Positions 13,678 to 23,500 of a stretch of 64,000 bases of DNA are shown here, piece by piece (position 1 is the stretch's first letter; each line of letters begins with the position of its first letter). Origin of the DNA: Chamaea fasciata (taxonomy: Eukaryota > Chordata > Aves > Passeriformes > Sylviidae). The stretch lies in contig JARCOQ010000006.1 of the NCBI GenBank assembly GCA_029207755.1, forward strand, positions 68,298,093-68,362,092, written 5' to 3'. The translations under genes were made by a program, and so were the position numbers. A model generated the notes under the pieces. The model saw nothing but the letters and a program-made list of their open reading frames with translations, was not told the origin of the DNA and searched no databases.

Positions 13678-14285
13678 CCGTTCGAAGCTCCTGCAAAACC
13701 TTCCTCACATCTGCTGTGGAGCCACACTTCAGGCAGGATTTCCTCTGCCAATTAGCCAGCCATAACAGAATAAAAGAAGGACCCTGTAAGAATGGACCAT
13801 TCTTAGAGGGGAATGACACTTCTATTTCAAGCAGAAGCTATATTAAAAAAAACTAACATCAACACCTTTCTTGCTTTCAAGAAATCTGTCATCAAATAAT
13901 CTTTCTCACACGTTCCACCTGAGGTTTTCCTTCAAAATAACATGTTTTGCTTTTCAGATTCATTTTGAAGCTGTCAAGTTTATCATCTTACAGTTACTCA
14001 CAGAAATTCTTCCAACACAATTTGCTGCTCCTCTCCCTGCTAGGGCCTGCAAGAAATTATCGTTCAGTTCTTCCCAGCGACGACGAGAAAAAAAAAGTAC
14101 AACTCTTACTTGCAATGGTTTTGTGTTCACTGTTGGGTTAAAGGTTCTACAAATGTAAGGAGACAGTCCTCAGCCTACTGGAGCCCACTTGTCTATTCCC
14201 TGTTCTGCTTTTACAAACCTTAAGCCACTCTTCGAGACTCAGCACTTCTGCAAATCTACAAAGATTATTCCAAAAGCGACTTTTA
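13678..14285. repeat. Duplicated block A, copy 1
   Basis: This block matches 15780-16918 in the same orientation. Shared segments include CACATCTGCTGTGGA.CCACACTTCAGGCAG, ATTAGCCAGCCATAACAG.ATAAA, TCATCAAATAATCTTTCTCACA, CCTTCAAAATAAC and CAGTCCTCAGCCTA-type stretches, in the same order. Copy 1 lacks about 525 bp present in copy 2 (about 15945-16470). It is either an old tandem duplication with a 2.1-kb offset or two insertions of an unrecognised repeat; the match to only these two places favours duplication. No reading frame is conserved between the copies. Confidence 0.8.
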
Positions 14286-14532
14286 CTACTGTGTATTTCC
14301 TGTTATGTATCCAGAGTACTCCAAGGGTTTATTTCACATCTCCCCAAGCAGGGCCTGACCTCTCACATACGCAAGAACATCAAATTTTCAGTACACTAAT
14401 TGAAACTTAAAAAATATAATATATTACTCTTCAGACAACACCTGAACAAATTAACTCCTACGCACTGCTAGACCCACCCAGGGAGACCCAGGCCCAGAGA
14501 CCAACAGCTCCCGGGTCCTTCCCCGCGCTTAC

Positions 14533-14545
14533 CTTGCTCCGGCAT
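14533..14545 (-). CDS. Candidate first coding exon end of an unidentified minus-strand gene (possibly CFAP299)
   Basis: On the minus strand an ATG at 14545 is followed by four codons (M-P-E-Q) plus one base, then the donor G|GTAAGCG at 14532. The exon would begin near 14990 and include the minisatellite as 5' UTR. From family knowledge, CFAP299 follows FGF5 on the same strand in mammals and its protein starts with a short acidic M-D-Q-E-E-type peptide, so a short phase-1 first coding exon would fit. The ATG context is weak (C at -3) and I could not find a following exon in the window. Treat the CFAP299 name as a hypothesis and the donor as the solid part. Confidence 0.28.
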
Positions 14546-14562
14546 CAGTCCGGCTGCTGGCC

Positions 14563-14994
14563 TAGTACACAGACGCATTAAGAAGCGCCATTCCCACCCG
14601 GAGCCCGGGACACAGACGCGTTAAAAGGCGCCATTCCCACCCGGAGCCCGGGACACAGACGCGTTGAGAAGCGCCATTCCCACCCGGAGCCCGGGACACA
14701 GTCGTATTAAGAAGCGCCATTCCCACCCGGAGCCCGGGACACAGACGCGTTAAGAAGCGCCATTCCCACCCGGAGCCCGGGACACAGACGCGTTAAGAAG
14801 CGCCATTCCCACCCGGAGCCCGGGACACAGTCGTATTAAGAAGCGCCATTCCCACCCGGAGCCCGGGACACAGACGCGTTAAGAAGCGCCATTCCCACCC
14901 GGAGCCCGGGACACAGTCGTGTTAAGAAGCGCCATTCCCACCCGGAGCCCGGGACACAGACGCGTTAAGAAGCGCCATTCCCACCCGGAGCCGG
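14563..14994. repeat. 43-bp minisatellite, 10 units
   Basis: The core GCGCCATTCCCACCCGGAGC starts at 14585, 14628, 14671, 14714, 14757, 14800, 14843, 14886, 14929 and 14972, exactly 43 bp apart. Between cores the linker is cagACGCGTTaag in most units, and cagTCGTATTaag or cagTCGTGTTaag in three units (after the 3rd, 6th and 8th cores). Each unit contributes several CpGs. As 43 is not a multiple of 3, the frame shifts every unit, so it is not a protein repeat. Confidence 0.98.
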
Positions 14995-15199
14995 CCCACC
15001 CGGAGCGAGGGCGCGCCTTCCGGCACCGACGCCCAAGCTTGCCGCCCTGCCTCACCATTGGCCGCTCCGGGGTGCGGATCGCAGCGCTGATTGGACGAAG
15101 GCGCCAGGCCCCGCCCAGGGTGGCCGTAAGGGGCGGGGCGGCAGGAGAAGCCGGGCCGGGGAAACCTTCTGAGGCGTAACCCCGGGAGGTTACTCTTAC

Positions 15200-15600
15200 C
15201 ACTTCGAAAAAAAACTGTTTCCTGAAATCAGTTTGCGCCCAATGTGCCCAAGCATTAACAAAGTAACTTAAAAAGTAGCTTTTGGCTCCATAGAGCAAAC
15301 CAAGACCGCCCCCCCCCCCAAAAAAAAGTCTCAAGTTCCCATATTTATTATTTTCATTAAGAGACTAGAAAACCACACAGCTAAAACTGTGAAGATGTAC
15401 AGAGCAGTGAAACAGTGGAGAAAGGGCAAGAATAAAAAAGCAGGGGAAACACAAATTAAGCACAATGAAGTGCGACTGCAGAGCACGGGATTGTCGGGGC
15501 AAAGTCACTGTTCATGAAAATGCAGAGCTCAAAACAACAGCCTGAGGCTAAAACCTGCAAACCCGACTTTTGGGGAGTGCATCAGTGTGGGGGGAAAGGC
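15200..15600. repeat. Duplicated block B, copy 1
   Basis: This matches 27950-28320 in the same orientation. Shared stretches include ACAAAGTAA.. followed by TTTTGGCTCC/TTTTAGCTCC, GAAGATGTACA, GTGGAGAAAGGGCAAGAA.AAAAAA and GACTTTTGGGGA at the right end. The copies are clearly diverged. No gene is recognised in either. Confidence 0.75.
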
Positions 15601-15779
15601 AGAGGAGTCAGACCAAGGGGAAACCACAGAACCTCAGTGGGAGACTGGGGGGCCATCACCCCTATGTCTGTCATCAGTGACCAGAAAAGGTTTAAATGAA
15701 TTGGGGTGGAAGCCTCAAAAATACCTCACCTTCTCCTTTGAACAGCTTTTGAAGTAAGCCTCTGTCTTACATCCAAGGA

Positions 15780-16918
15780 CTCGTTTGAAGCTCATGAGTG
15801 AGCTTGCTCACATCTGCTGTGGAACCACACTTCAGGCAGCATTTCCTCTGCCCATTAGCCAGCCATAACAGGATAAATAATGACCCTGGAATTATGGAAG
15901 GGACAGAGGGGAATGGCACTTTTATTTCAAGCAGGAGAGCCAAAGGAGATCAAATAAATCAGTAGGGTACACCTGCTCAATGTCCCAACCAAAACCAGGA
16001 TGTAAAGTTACACCACCCCTGACTTCCAAAGCATCCTTTTCAGGCACCTTTAGTACTTCTCTTTAGCACCAAGGCCGTGTAAAAGAGAGAAATCCAAGCT
16101 CCAGCTTCTCCTTTCAAAAGGGACTAGAGGCACTATTTTGGCTGAACACAACATCAAGACTACAATGCTCTTTCTTAGGAAAAACTAAAGCTCTTAAAAA
16201 GCCAACAACACAGGACAATCCTCCTTTTGAACTGAAGAATACTGATGCAGCTCTGCAGAAAGTGGCAATCTTATCTTCAGCCAAACCATCCTGAGACAAC
16301 CAGCTGAGAGTGCAGGAGCAGCAGAGAGACAGCAGCGATCCCAGGTGTGTCCTCAGCTCCTCAGTAACCTCTTGTAACCTTCCTGGACTGTTTTCAGATG
16401 CTTTGCTTAAACAAACAAACAAACAAACCCCAAAACAACAACAACAAAAAAACCCCAACCAAAATAAACCCCCTCCAACATCAACATATTTCTAACTTCA
16501 AAGGAATCTCTCATCAAATAATCTTTCTCACATGTTCCACCTGTGCTTTTCCTTCAAAATAACCTGGCTTCCTTTCCAGATTCATTTTACAACTGTAGAT
16601 CATCGTCTCACAGGTACTCGTGAATATTCTTCCATCACAATTTGCTGCTTCTCTGCCAGGCTGACAAGAAGTTATGGTTCAGTTCTTGTCCCACACTTCC
16701 CAGTGACCTTGAGGAAAAAAAAATACAACTCTTGCTTACAATCACTGCCACAGGTTTGCTTCACTACTGGACTAAGTGTTCTGTAAATAACAAGGGATGG
16801 TCCTCAGCCTATTGGAGCTGATTTGTCTGTTCCCCGTCCTGCCTTTTCAACCCCCCAAACCGCTCTTTGATACTCGGCAACTTCTGCAGATCTACAACAC
16901 AACAGCAGTTTCTCCAAA
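15780..16918. repeat. Duplicated block A, copy 2, with about 525 bp of extra sequence
   Basis: The partner of 13678-14285. Homology runs from 15780 to about 15940 and resumes at about 16475. The intervening segment is absent from copy 1 and ends in an A-rich tract (aaacaaacaaac.., 16410-16475). An A-rich right end suggests a plus-strand retrotransposed insertion in copy 2, although a deletion from copy 1 is equally compatible. No transposon family or coding frame is recognised in the extra segment. Confidence 0.75.
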
Positions 16919-17865
16919 GGTGCCGAGCCCCTGGACATCACAGCTCCTACCCTTCAGCAGAGGGATGGCAAAGGGAGCTGCACTGACGCTGACAGAGGGT
17001 CACACAAACACTGAAGAACCTCAGGGCTGGGCTCTGCTCTTTGCAGGGAGCAAACATCCAAGCATGGACTCTTCTCCTCTGCAAAGAGACAAACAGTGAC
17101 AAAGAATTACGAAGCTGCGATACTCCAGGCCCCAAACCTGCCCAGTCTCCACCTGCTGCACAAATCTGAGGCCAAACAGGACATGAATCCACACCCAGCA
17201 CAGCCTCAGAGAAGGCCCAGCTGCTCATTTCCAGCAATGACCAAACACCCAGTCCCAGAGTCCCTCAGGCCCTGCTCCCCTCTGCCCTGAGTCAGCAACA
17301 CCCGAGACATGTTGGCAACCCTGGATTGAGCAAATATCCACAAACCCATTCTGCTAATATCAGATTTCTCTGCCCACCCAGGACACACCAAGGAGGGGTG
17401 TCTCTGTCTCCCACTCTCCCAACAGAGACCTCTTCACTCCACACCCCATTCAGCAAAGACCACCTTAACCCTGAGCTGGGAAAGCAAAGACAAGAGATAT
17501 TTCAAAGACATCTCTGCCTTGATGCTGTCCAAATGCTGGACGAAGCCCTTCCCACCACCCTCGTGGCCTCTTCCCAGTCTGAGGAACTCTGGAAACGCAC
17601 ATCCAAATCCCGGTCAGACAGACAGCAATGTTTTCTACCCGCCAAATGCCGTAGCCCCAAGCACCAGGAGGCTGAGGATGTTCTGAATTGCACTTCACAG
17701 CCTCAGCGAACCCTGCACGGAAAAGCCAAGTGGTTTGTGTGCAGAAAAAACAAAAGTCACCACTTCTAATAGCTTAAAAAATGTCAGTGGAAGTCACCAG
17801 CTGCTTACAGTAGTAGCAAGCTTCATATACTCACAGTTTTACCAGAAGCAGCAATTTCAGGTTCC
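16919..17865. other. Non-coding, nothing recognised
   Basis: No homologous exon seen. A minus-strand donor-like ACT|GTGAGTAT lies near 17830, just left of CpG island 2, and could end an exon that begins in that island; this is unproven. Confidence 0.4.
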
Positions 17866-18325
17866 TTCTTTTCGAAGCCCGAATCCCGGGCACCGCAGGT
17901 CGCTGCCGCGACTCCTGTCCTGCAGTACCGGCTGGACCCCACGGGGCGGCAGCACGCTACGGAAGAACGCCAAAGCGCATGCGCCTCGCCGGGGGCGCTG
18001 TTTTGCCCTTAGACATCACGTGACGCAGGGCGCCAATCCCCCACTCCGCATGCTCACCGCTGTTTCCGCTGCCGCCCCCGATGGTCACGTGACACGCGGC
18101 AATCTGTATAGCCAGCGCGCGTGCGCAACGCTGCCCGCCGCAGCACCGCATTCTCTCCGGCAGGTGTCCCCATAAACCTCGCGGGTCAGTGCGCATGCGC
18201 CGTCTTCCTGCTGCAGTACCGCTTTTCGGCCAGCAGGCGCCAGCAGCGAGTCGCCCCGGAGTGTCGGCGGGACGGAGGCGGGGGCACCCCAGCGGCCCCG
18301 GGGCCGAGCGGAGCGGTGCTCAGGG
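17866..18325. promoter_or_regulatory. CpG island with three NRF1 sites and two TCACGTGA E-boxes (orphan promoter 2)
   Basis: Exact NRF1 palindromes GCGCATGCGC lie at 17975-17984 and 18191-18200, a third NRF1-like CGCGCGTGCGCA at 18116-18127, and TCACGTGA (USF/MITF/TFE family) at 18016-18023 and 18085-18092. There is no TATA box. This is the signature of a housekeeping, mitochondrial or ciliary gene promoter, often bidirectional. No exon could be recognised on either side, so its transcript is unknown. Confidence 0.65.
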
Positions 18326-19782
18326 CATAAAGGAGGAGAACATCAGACCCCAACCAACATACTCACACCCATGACTGTCTCGAAAACTGCTGGAAAGAAA
18401 TTAAACTATTTCTCACCTTTTCAGTGCTCCCAGCCCAGTCGGAGCGCTAGAGAAATAAGTATCTCCCTGTCTCCCAAGAACTTTTCTAGGTGAAAGCGCT
18501 GGAAAATGCGACTTTGCACAGCGTGTTTTCCCCTGCTGTAGGAACAAGAGCACAGGTAGACGCAGCTCTCAGCACTCTCCATATGCAAGTCTGGGCTCCT
18601 TTGCAAACTGTCTCTGCCATGTGGTTTTCTCCAGGAAAAAAAATCAAAGAATTGCTCACAGCAATTTGGAGAAAAAAATAACACAAAGGGAAGTAAAGAA
18701 TAAAATATTGCTGTAAGAGCCTTTGAGATTTGTTGGACTGGATTTGGAACAGAGCATTAATTCCCTGCAGTGCAAGTATACAACCACCTCCAAAACAAAG
18801 CACAGACTGTCAGGTGGGGTCTGACAGCACCGCTTTGACAAACTTCACTGTCATTTTTTGTTTCAGTGACTTTTCCAATCAAACTCTGAAGCTGACAAAC
18901 CTGGAGCGTCCCCAACACTGCATCTGGCTGCTATGGAACAACAGGATACTCCCAGAGGTGACTGCAATCCCAGGGATGACCTCCCACACTGCACAGACAC
19001 ACCTCTGGAGCTCGTGTGTGGGGTGGCAGTGACACAGCAGCAAATTCCCACCATCTGGTGGCACAACAGAGAGACAAGGACCAGCAATGCCCAAAGGAGG
19101 TGGAAGTTTACCTTCAGCTCACTGTGAGGCAGCATCACCACTTTCCACTGCCGCCACATCCAGCGGGGAAGTCTCAAGGGAGCATATAAAATCACAGGAT
19201 GCAACAAAGTGCAGCATCTGTCACCCTGATCCTGTTGCAGCTCAGTATTGAGGCCCAAACACCACACCTATGGGGTAAACACTGACCTGACCTGGGTCAG
19301 TCTTAAACACAGCCCTAATTCTGACCAACAACACGGTCCCAGAGGTTTCCTGCTCAAGGCTGAGAGGAGTCTGACATGATGTTAGTAAAGAACCTTTGCT
19401 GAGAGCAGTCATCACCCCAGTCCTTCAGGCTTCAGAAGATTTTGTAGTGAGCAGTCCTAAATTCTAATCCTTAATCTAAATTTCTAACAGTTTTTGTTAG
19501 AAAAATAGCGGACAGTACATCATAGAACAGAATTAAAAGACTCCACAAGGAATAACAGGTTATTTTTCATGAATAACAGAAGTTTGTTTTTCTGCTCATC
19601 TGTCTAGGACTGTAGGACCAAATCTTTGCAATTGACACAAAATGGAGTAATTATTAAGGCTTAAACCTCTCAAACATTGTTGTTTCTTGGAGAACTGTGT
19701 CAGCACTGAGCTACTCCCCTGTGCCCAGATGGTAAAATTCAAGATAATAAAAAGTGATTTATCTTCTCCCTCTCTGACCCAT
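18326..19782. other. Non-coding, nothing recognised
   Basis: No exon or repeat identified between CpG island 2 and the plus-strand LTR. Confidence 0.4.
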
Positions 19783-20521
19783 TGTCTTGGGTTTTGTAAC
19801 CAAAAAAAGTTTATTCTACTCCATCTGTTGAAACCTGGTTAGGGAGATTTATTTTTTTTTCTTTATCTGTTGTAACTCCAGAAGGGAGGGCTAACTGCCT
19901 TCTCTGATAACAAGCCAGCTGTTAAAAGCGGGTGGGGCATTGTTTCTTATCTCTGTTCAGCCTTCCACTACCCCCATGAGGATATCTTCTGTTAATGGGC
20001 CATTAAAGCTCACCAATGACATGACACATTACATCATCCCATTGTGAGATGCTCTACCCAGGGAGTAGGAGCCAGACCATTTCTACCTAGATAAAAAGGA
20101 GCCACAAGTGTCACCAGACATCCAGTGTTCCCATGGGGCTCCCAAAAGAAGACCAGACCCATCTCTGGACCCTTTTCTCCACAGCACCATCTCTGCTTTC
20201 AACAAGACCACATCTGCCACTCCAGGAGAGCTTACTTTTGGACTGTTTCCAACACCCTGACCAACAGGGTGTCAGGCTGTATTTCTGACTCTGTCAGGGT
20301 TTTCTAGGATTTCTTGTTTGTTTGCTTATTTTTCTGTACTACGACATTTGTATTTTTTAATATCTCTACTAAAGAATTGCTATACCTATTCCCAAAATCT
20401 TTCCCTGACAGCCTTTTAATTGCAAATGTATAATAATTTGGAAGAGAAGAGAAGAAGGCTTAAAATCCAAAGGAAACTCCAATCTTCCCTGGCAGATACC
20501 TGTCTTATCTAAACCAAGACA
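19783..20521 (+). mobile_element. Solo LTR of an endogenous retrovirus, copy 2
   Basis: The termini are TGTCTTGG (19783-19790) and CCAAGACA (20514-20521), a perfect 8-bp inverted pair. It is flanked by the 5-bp direct repeat cccat (19778-19782 and 20522-20526), a clean target-site duplication. A TATA-like GATAAAAAG lies at about 20090-20098. Two small hairpins follow: ACACCCTG/CAGGGTGT (20252-20272) and CTGAC/GTCAG (about 20286-20298). No retroviral coding region adjoins, so this is a solo LTR. The family matches copy 1 at 154-906, in opposite orientation. Confidence 0.92.
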
Positions 20522-20526
20522 CCCAT

Positions 20527-23500
20527 AACCAAAGCAGCCATGTAAAACAACACAGACTATTCAAGCCCCACCCCGAATTTCAAGCTGAAATCACACTGCT
20601 TCCTTAACGAGAGCACACAAAACTCATTAAAGCCAGAGATGAGGTTACAGACCAGAAAAAGAACCAAGAGATGTGCTCTGCTTCGATACACTCTCTGATT
20701 GATAATTCCAAAGGAAATTCCCCACTGATCACAAGCAATCACCTATAACTTCCTCATGGAATCATTACTGCCATTCTGTGGAAGTGTTTCAAACATCCAT
20801 GGAGGGTTCAGGGGCTCGGTTGGGTTGTTTATGGCTCATCCTGACAGGCCAACTCTAACCAGCCTCATCACTGCTGCACCCCCAGCTTCAGGGAACTACT
20901 GATAGAGTTCATAAATACTTCCCTTCCCTGCAACTCAGTCCTTTACTGCACATCCCCTGAGCAGATTCACTCCATCCTTTCTTCCCAACAGCACCTCTCC
21001 AGCACAAATCCCACTTCTCACAGACAAACCAAACAGACATCTACTACAGCTTAGGTGTTTGGTTAGAAAGTAATATTCTTAGTACATCAGGCTACCTGAT
21101 TAAAACACATACATGCATTGATGGTCAGCGAGGGGAAGCTTTTCAGTGGAGAAAATAGCCATTAAGCCACTTTGATATATGTTCAGAAAAAGCACAATTA
21201 GCACCAAATCCTAAGACCCTTTGTGAGGAATCCAGCCCTCCTTGGGACACCCAACACAGCAGATATTGAAAAAGTAAGGAAAAACTCAAGCTTGTAGCAG
21301 GAAAAATTAGACAACTCTCTCCAATTTCTGGTAAAACCTCTTAATCTTTCACCTGCTAACCCCACTGCTTTGATTTTATCTAGAAAAACAAAGCCGAAAC
21401 AAAAAAGACCACACAGCCTAACCTAGGTCACAGGTTATGAAAGATACTCCAAGTCAAGTGAGGAAACTTAGCAAACACCAAGTTTTAAAGAAACGCCAAG
21501 TATTTCAACATGCTGCCTGTGCCACCTGTGCAGCTCCCTGGATGACCAAAAGGCAGCAAGTGGCCTCAGATCCCATTCATTGTCTGGTTGCTCTCACCAC
21601 ATCCTCACCCTGGAAAGGGAGGGGGAAGCCGGCAGCTGGTTCTGGTGCCCAGGTGGAACAAACCAGCTTGAGAGCCGCTGGCATCTTTCCGAGGTGACTG
21701 ACAGAGTGACAGAATGTGCGTCCGCAAGCCCTTGCAGGAGAGGTACTGGGGTGGATTAAAAGTTCTTGCTGTATGATGTTATTCTGTGTAGCCCCAAAGG
21801 ATTCACAGCTCCAGAAGAAGCTTAAATCAAAACAATCAGCGTGCAGGGAGAACCAGATGAAGAGGCCTCTCAGTGGTAAGGTGTTCTCAGGAAAAAAAAA
21901 AAAAAAAAAAAGAAGAGAAATTTCAGCCCTGCTTCTTTGCATAGGCAGGAATCCAACCTTGTGTCACTGCACAGAGACATGTAACATCAAAGAAGATGGA
22001 AAAGCTCAAGGGGAAAGCTACACACTGCCTTTCAATATTCTACAACAGCGCTCTATTTCTGCCAAGCACTTTTTTTGTTTTCCTATCCAGACCAAGTGCA
22101 TGGACTGAATTTAAGGACATTTGAGCATGCTTGAAAGGCCTTTACAGAAAATAAAGTACGTCACGAGAGACATTAATAACCCAGACCCTGAGCTCCACAC
22201 ATCATGTCACTGTCCTGCAAGGGTTTTTCCTTTGATAGCTTGGGTCCCAAACACAAAATCAGAGAGTTCTGTGATCAGAGCAAGCAATCTGGACAGGAAT
22301 TCTCCAACCATATGCAACTCAAAGCGGGGTGAAAAAGGAGCCCTCAGAGTAGGCACATGCTTCCATCCCTGTGCACAAAATACCCCCACCTTCCACTCCC
22401 TGACACTACTGCCAAAACGCAGTAGCCAAGGAAAAAAAAATGACCAAGGAGAAGCCTGCAGGATTCATAGTGTGCTGCAGAAGAGCGAGCCTGAAGTTAG
22501 CAGCTAGAAAAGCACAGTGAAAATGAGCACCAAGTTTCTCGGCAGCAGCAAAAGCAAAACTGCAGGGAATGGCAGATGAAAAAGGAAAAGGCTACAGGAA
22601 CAAATTAGAAGAGGAAAAGAATACATAATCCAGCTGTCAAGTCAAAGCAAATGCATTTATTCTCATCTCTTGTACTCAATTGACAATGATAAAAGACACT
22701 TAAAAATCAGTTTCTCAGTAGCATCTTTTTTAACTACTTCCACAGTGAGATGGCAATTTGGATGGGGGGGGGAACCCCCTCTTGCAGGCTGGCAGCCTGC
22801 TTTGGGGCAGAAAAACACCGATTTGGGAGGAAGTGGAACTATGAATAGGAACCTCCAGATATGTCTAGTGGTGTTGAAGGAACTGAGCAGCACTGGCTAC
22901 AGCAACTTTGCAAAGATGTGGCCTGGCTTGGGTGCCAGCTCCCTGATGACAAGAGTGCCAACACACCACGTAGCCCTCTCTACACAGAATACTGAGGGCC
23001 CTGCCAGCCTCAAGCACACCTGCCCTCCAACCCAGTCAGGATCTGTACAGCCAAACCAGGGGAATGCTTTGGAGGTAGCCTTGGCAGATGTTTGTGAAAG
23101 GCATGAGCTCATGACAGAGCCCTGCTAAGGCCACTCGTCACCATGCAGGGGCCCACGCTCGGACGTCATGGGACCAGCCCTTCTCCCTTGGCTTCAGCAC
23201 AGGAAAGTGTTTCAGCTCGGAACAACTGCTCTGCACAAGACTGCAGGCCTTGAACTGCTTTTGTTTTTCCTTCATGCACAACAACCCAAATTCAGTGCTC
23301 TCAGGGTGTGAGTTCGTGTGGCACCTTTGGTGGAAGGAGCTGGAAGATATTGGTGCAGTTACTGGACCATCCGTGGGCTGTGCCCTGAGGCACAACGATC
23401 CAAAAAGAAAAAAGTCCAATTCTTTTGAAACCATTTCTCTTTTGTAAGTATTTAGCTCATCTTAGCTAGAGTTTACACTTTCTTCACAGCTGTCTTGTCC

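Larger units (their letters stand above)
14480..15200 (-). promoter_or_regulatory. CpG island with minus-oriented CCAAT boxes and GC boxes (orphan promoter 1)
   Basis: GC-rich, CpG-dense DNA holds two ATTGG motifs (15057-15061 and 15090-15094), which are CCAAT boxes in minus orientation 33 bp apart, and GC boxes (15109-15116, 15130-15139). There is no TATA box. CCAAT boxes usually lie 60-100 bp upstream of initiation, which places a minus-strand start near 14990, at the right edge of the 43-bp repeat array. A strong minus-strand splice donor follows at 14532. Which gene it drives is not shown; CFAP299, expected downstream of FGF5 on this strand, is the best guess. Confidence 0.6.

Noticed and set aside
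1..14500. Later CFAP299 exons on the minus strand
   Set aside because: I looked for stretches resembling the conserved mammalian protein and found none; a manual scan is weak, so absence is not proven.
14563..14994. CRISPR-like or coding repeat array
   Set aside because: Units are contiguous with no unique spacers, and the 43-bp period breaks the reading frame; it is a minisatellite.
154..20521. A single provirus spanning the two LTRs
   Set aside because: The LTRs are in opposite orientation with different target-site duplications, and no retroviral genes lie between.
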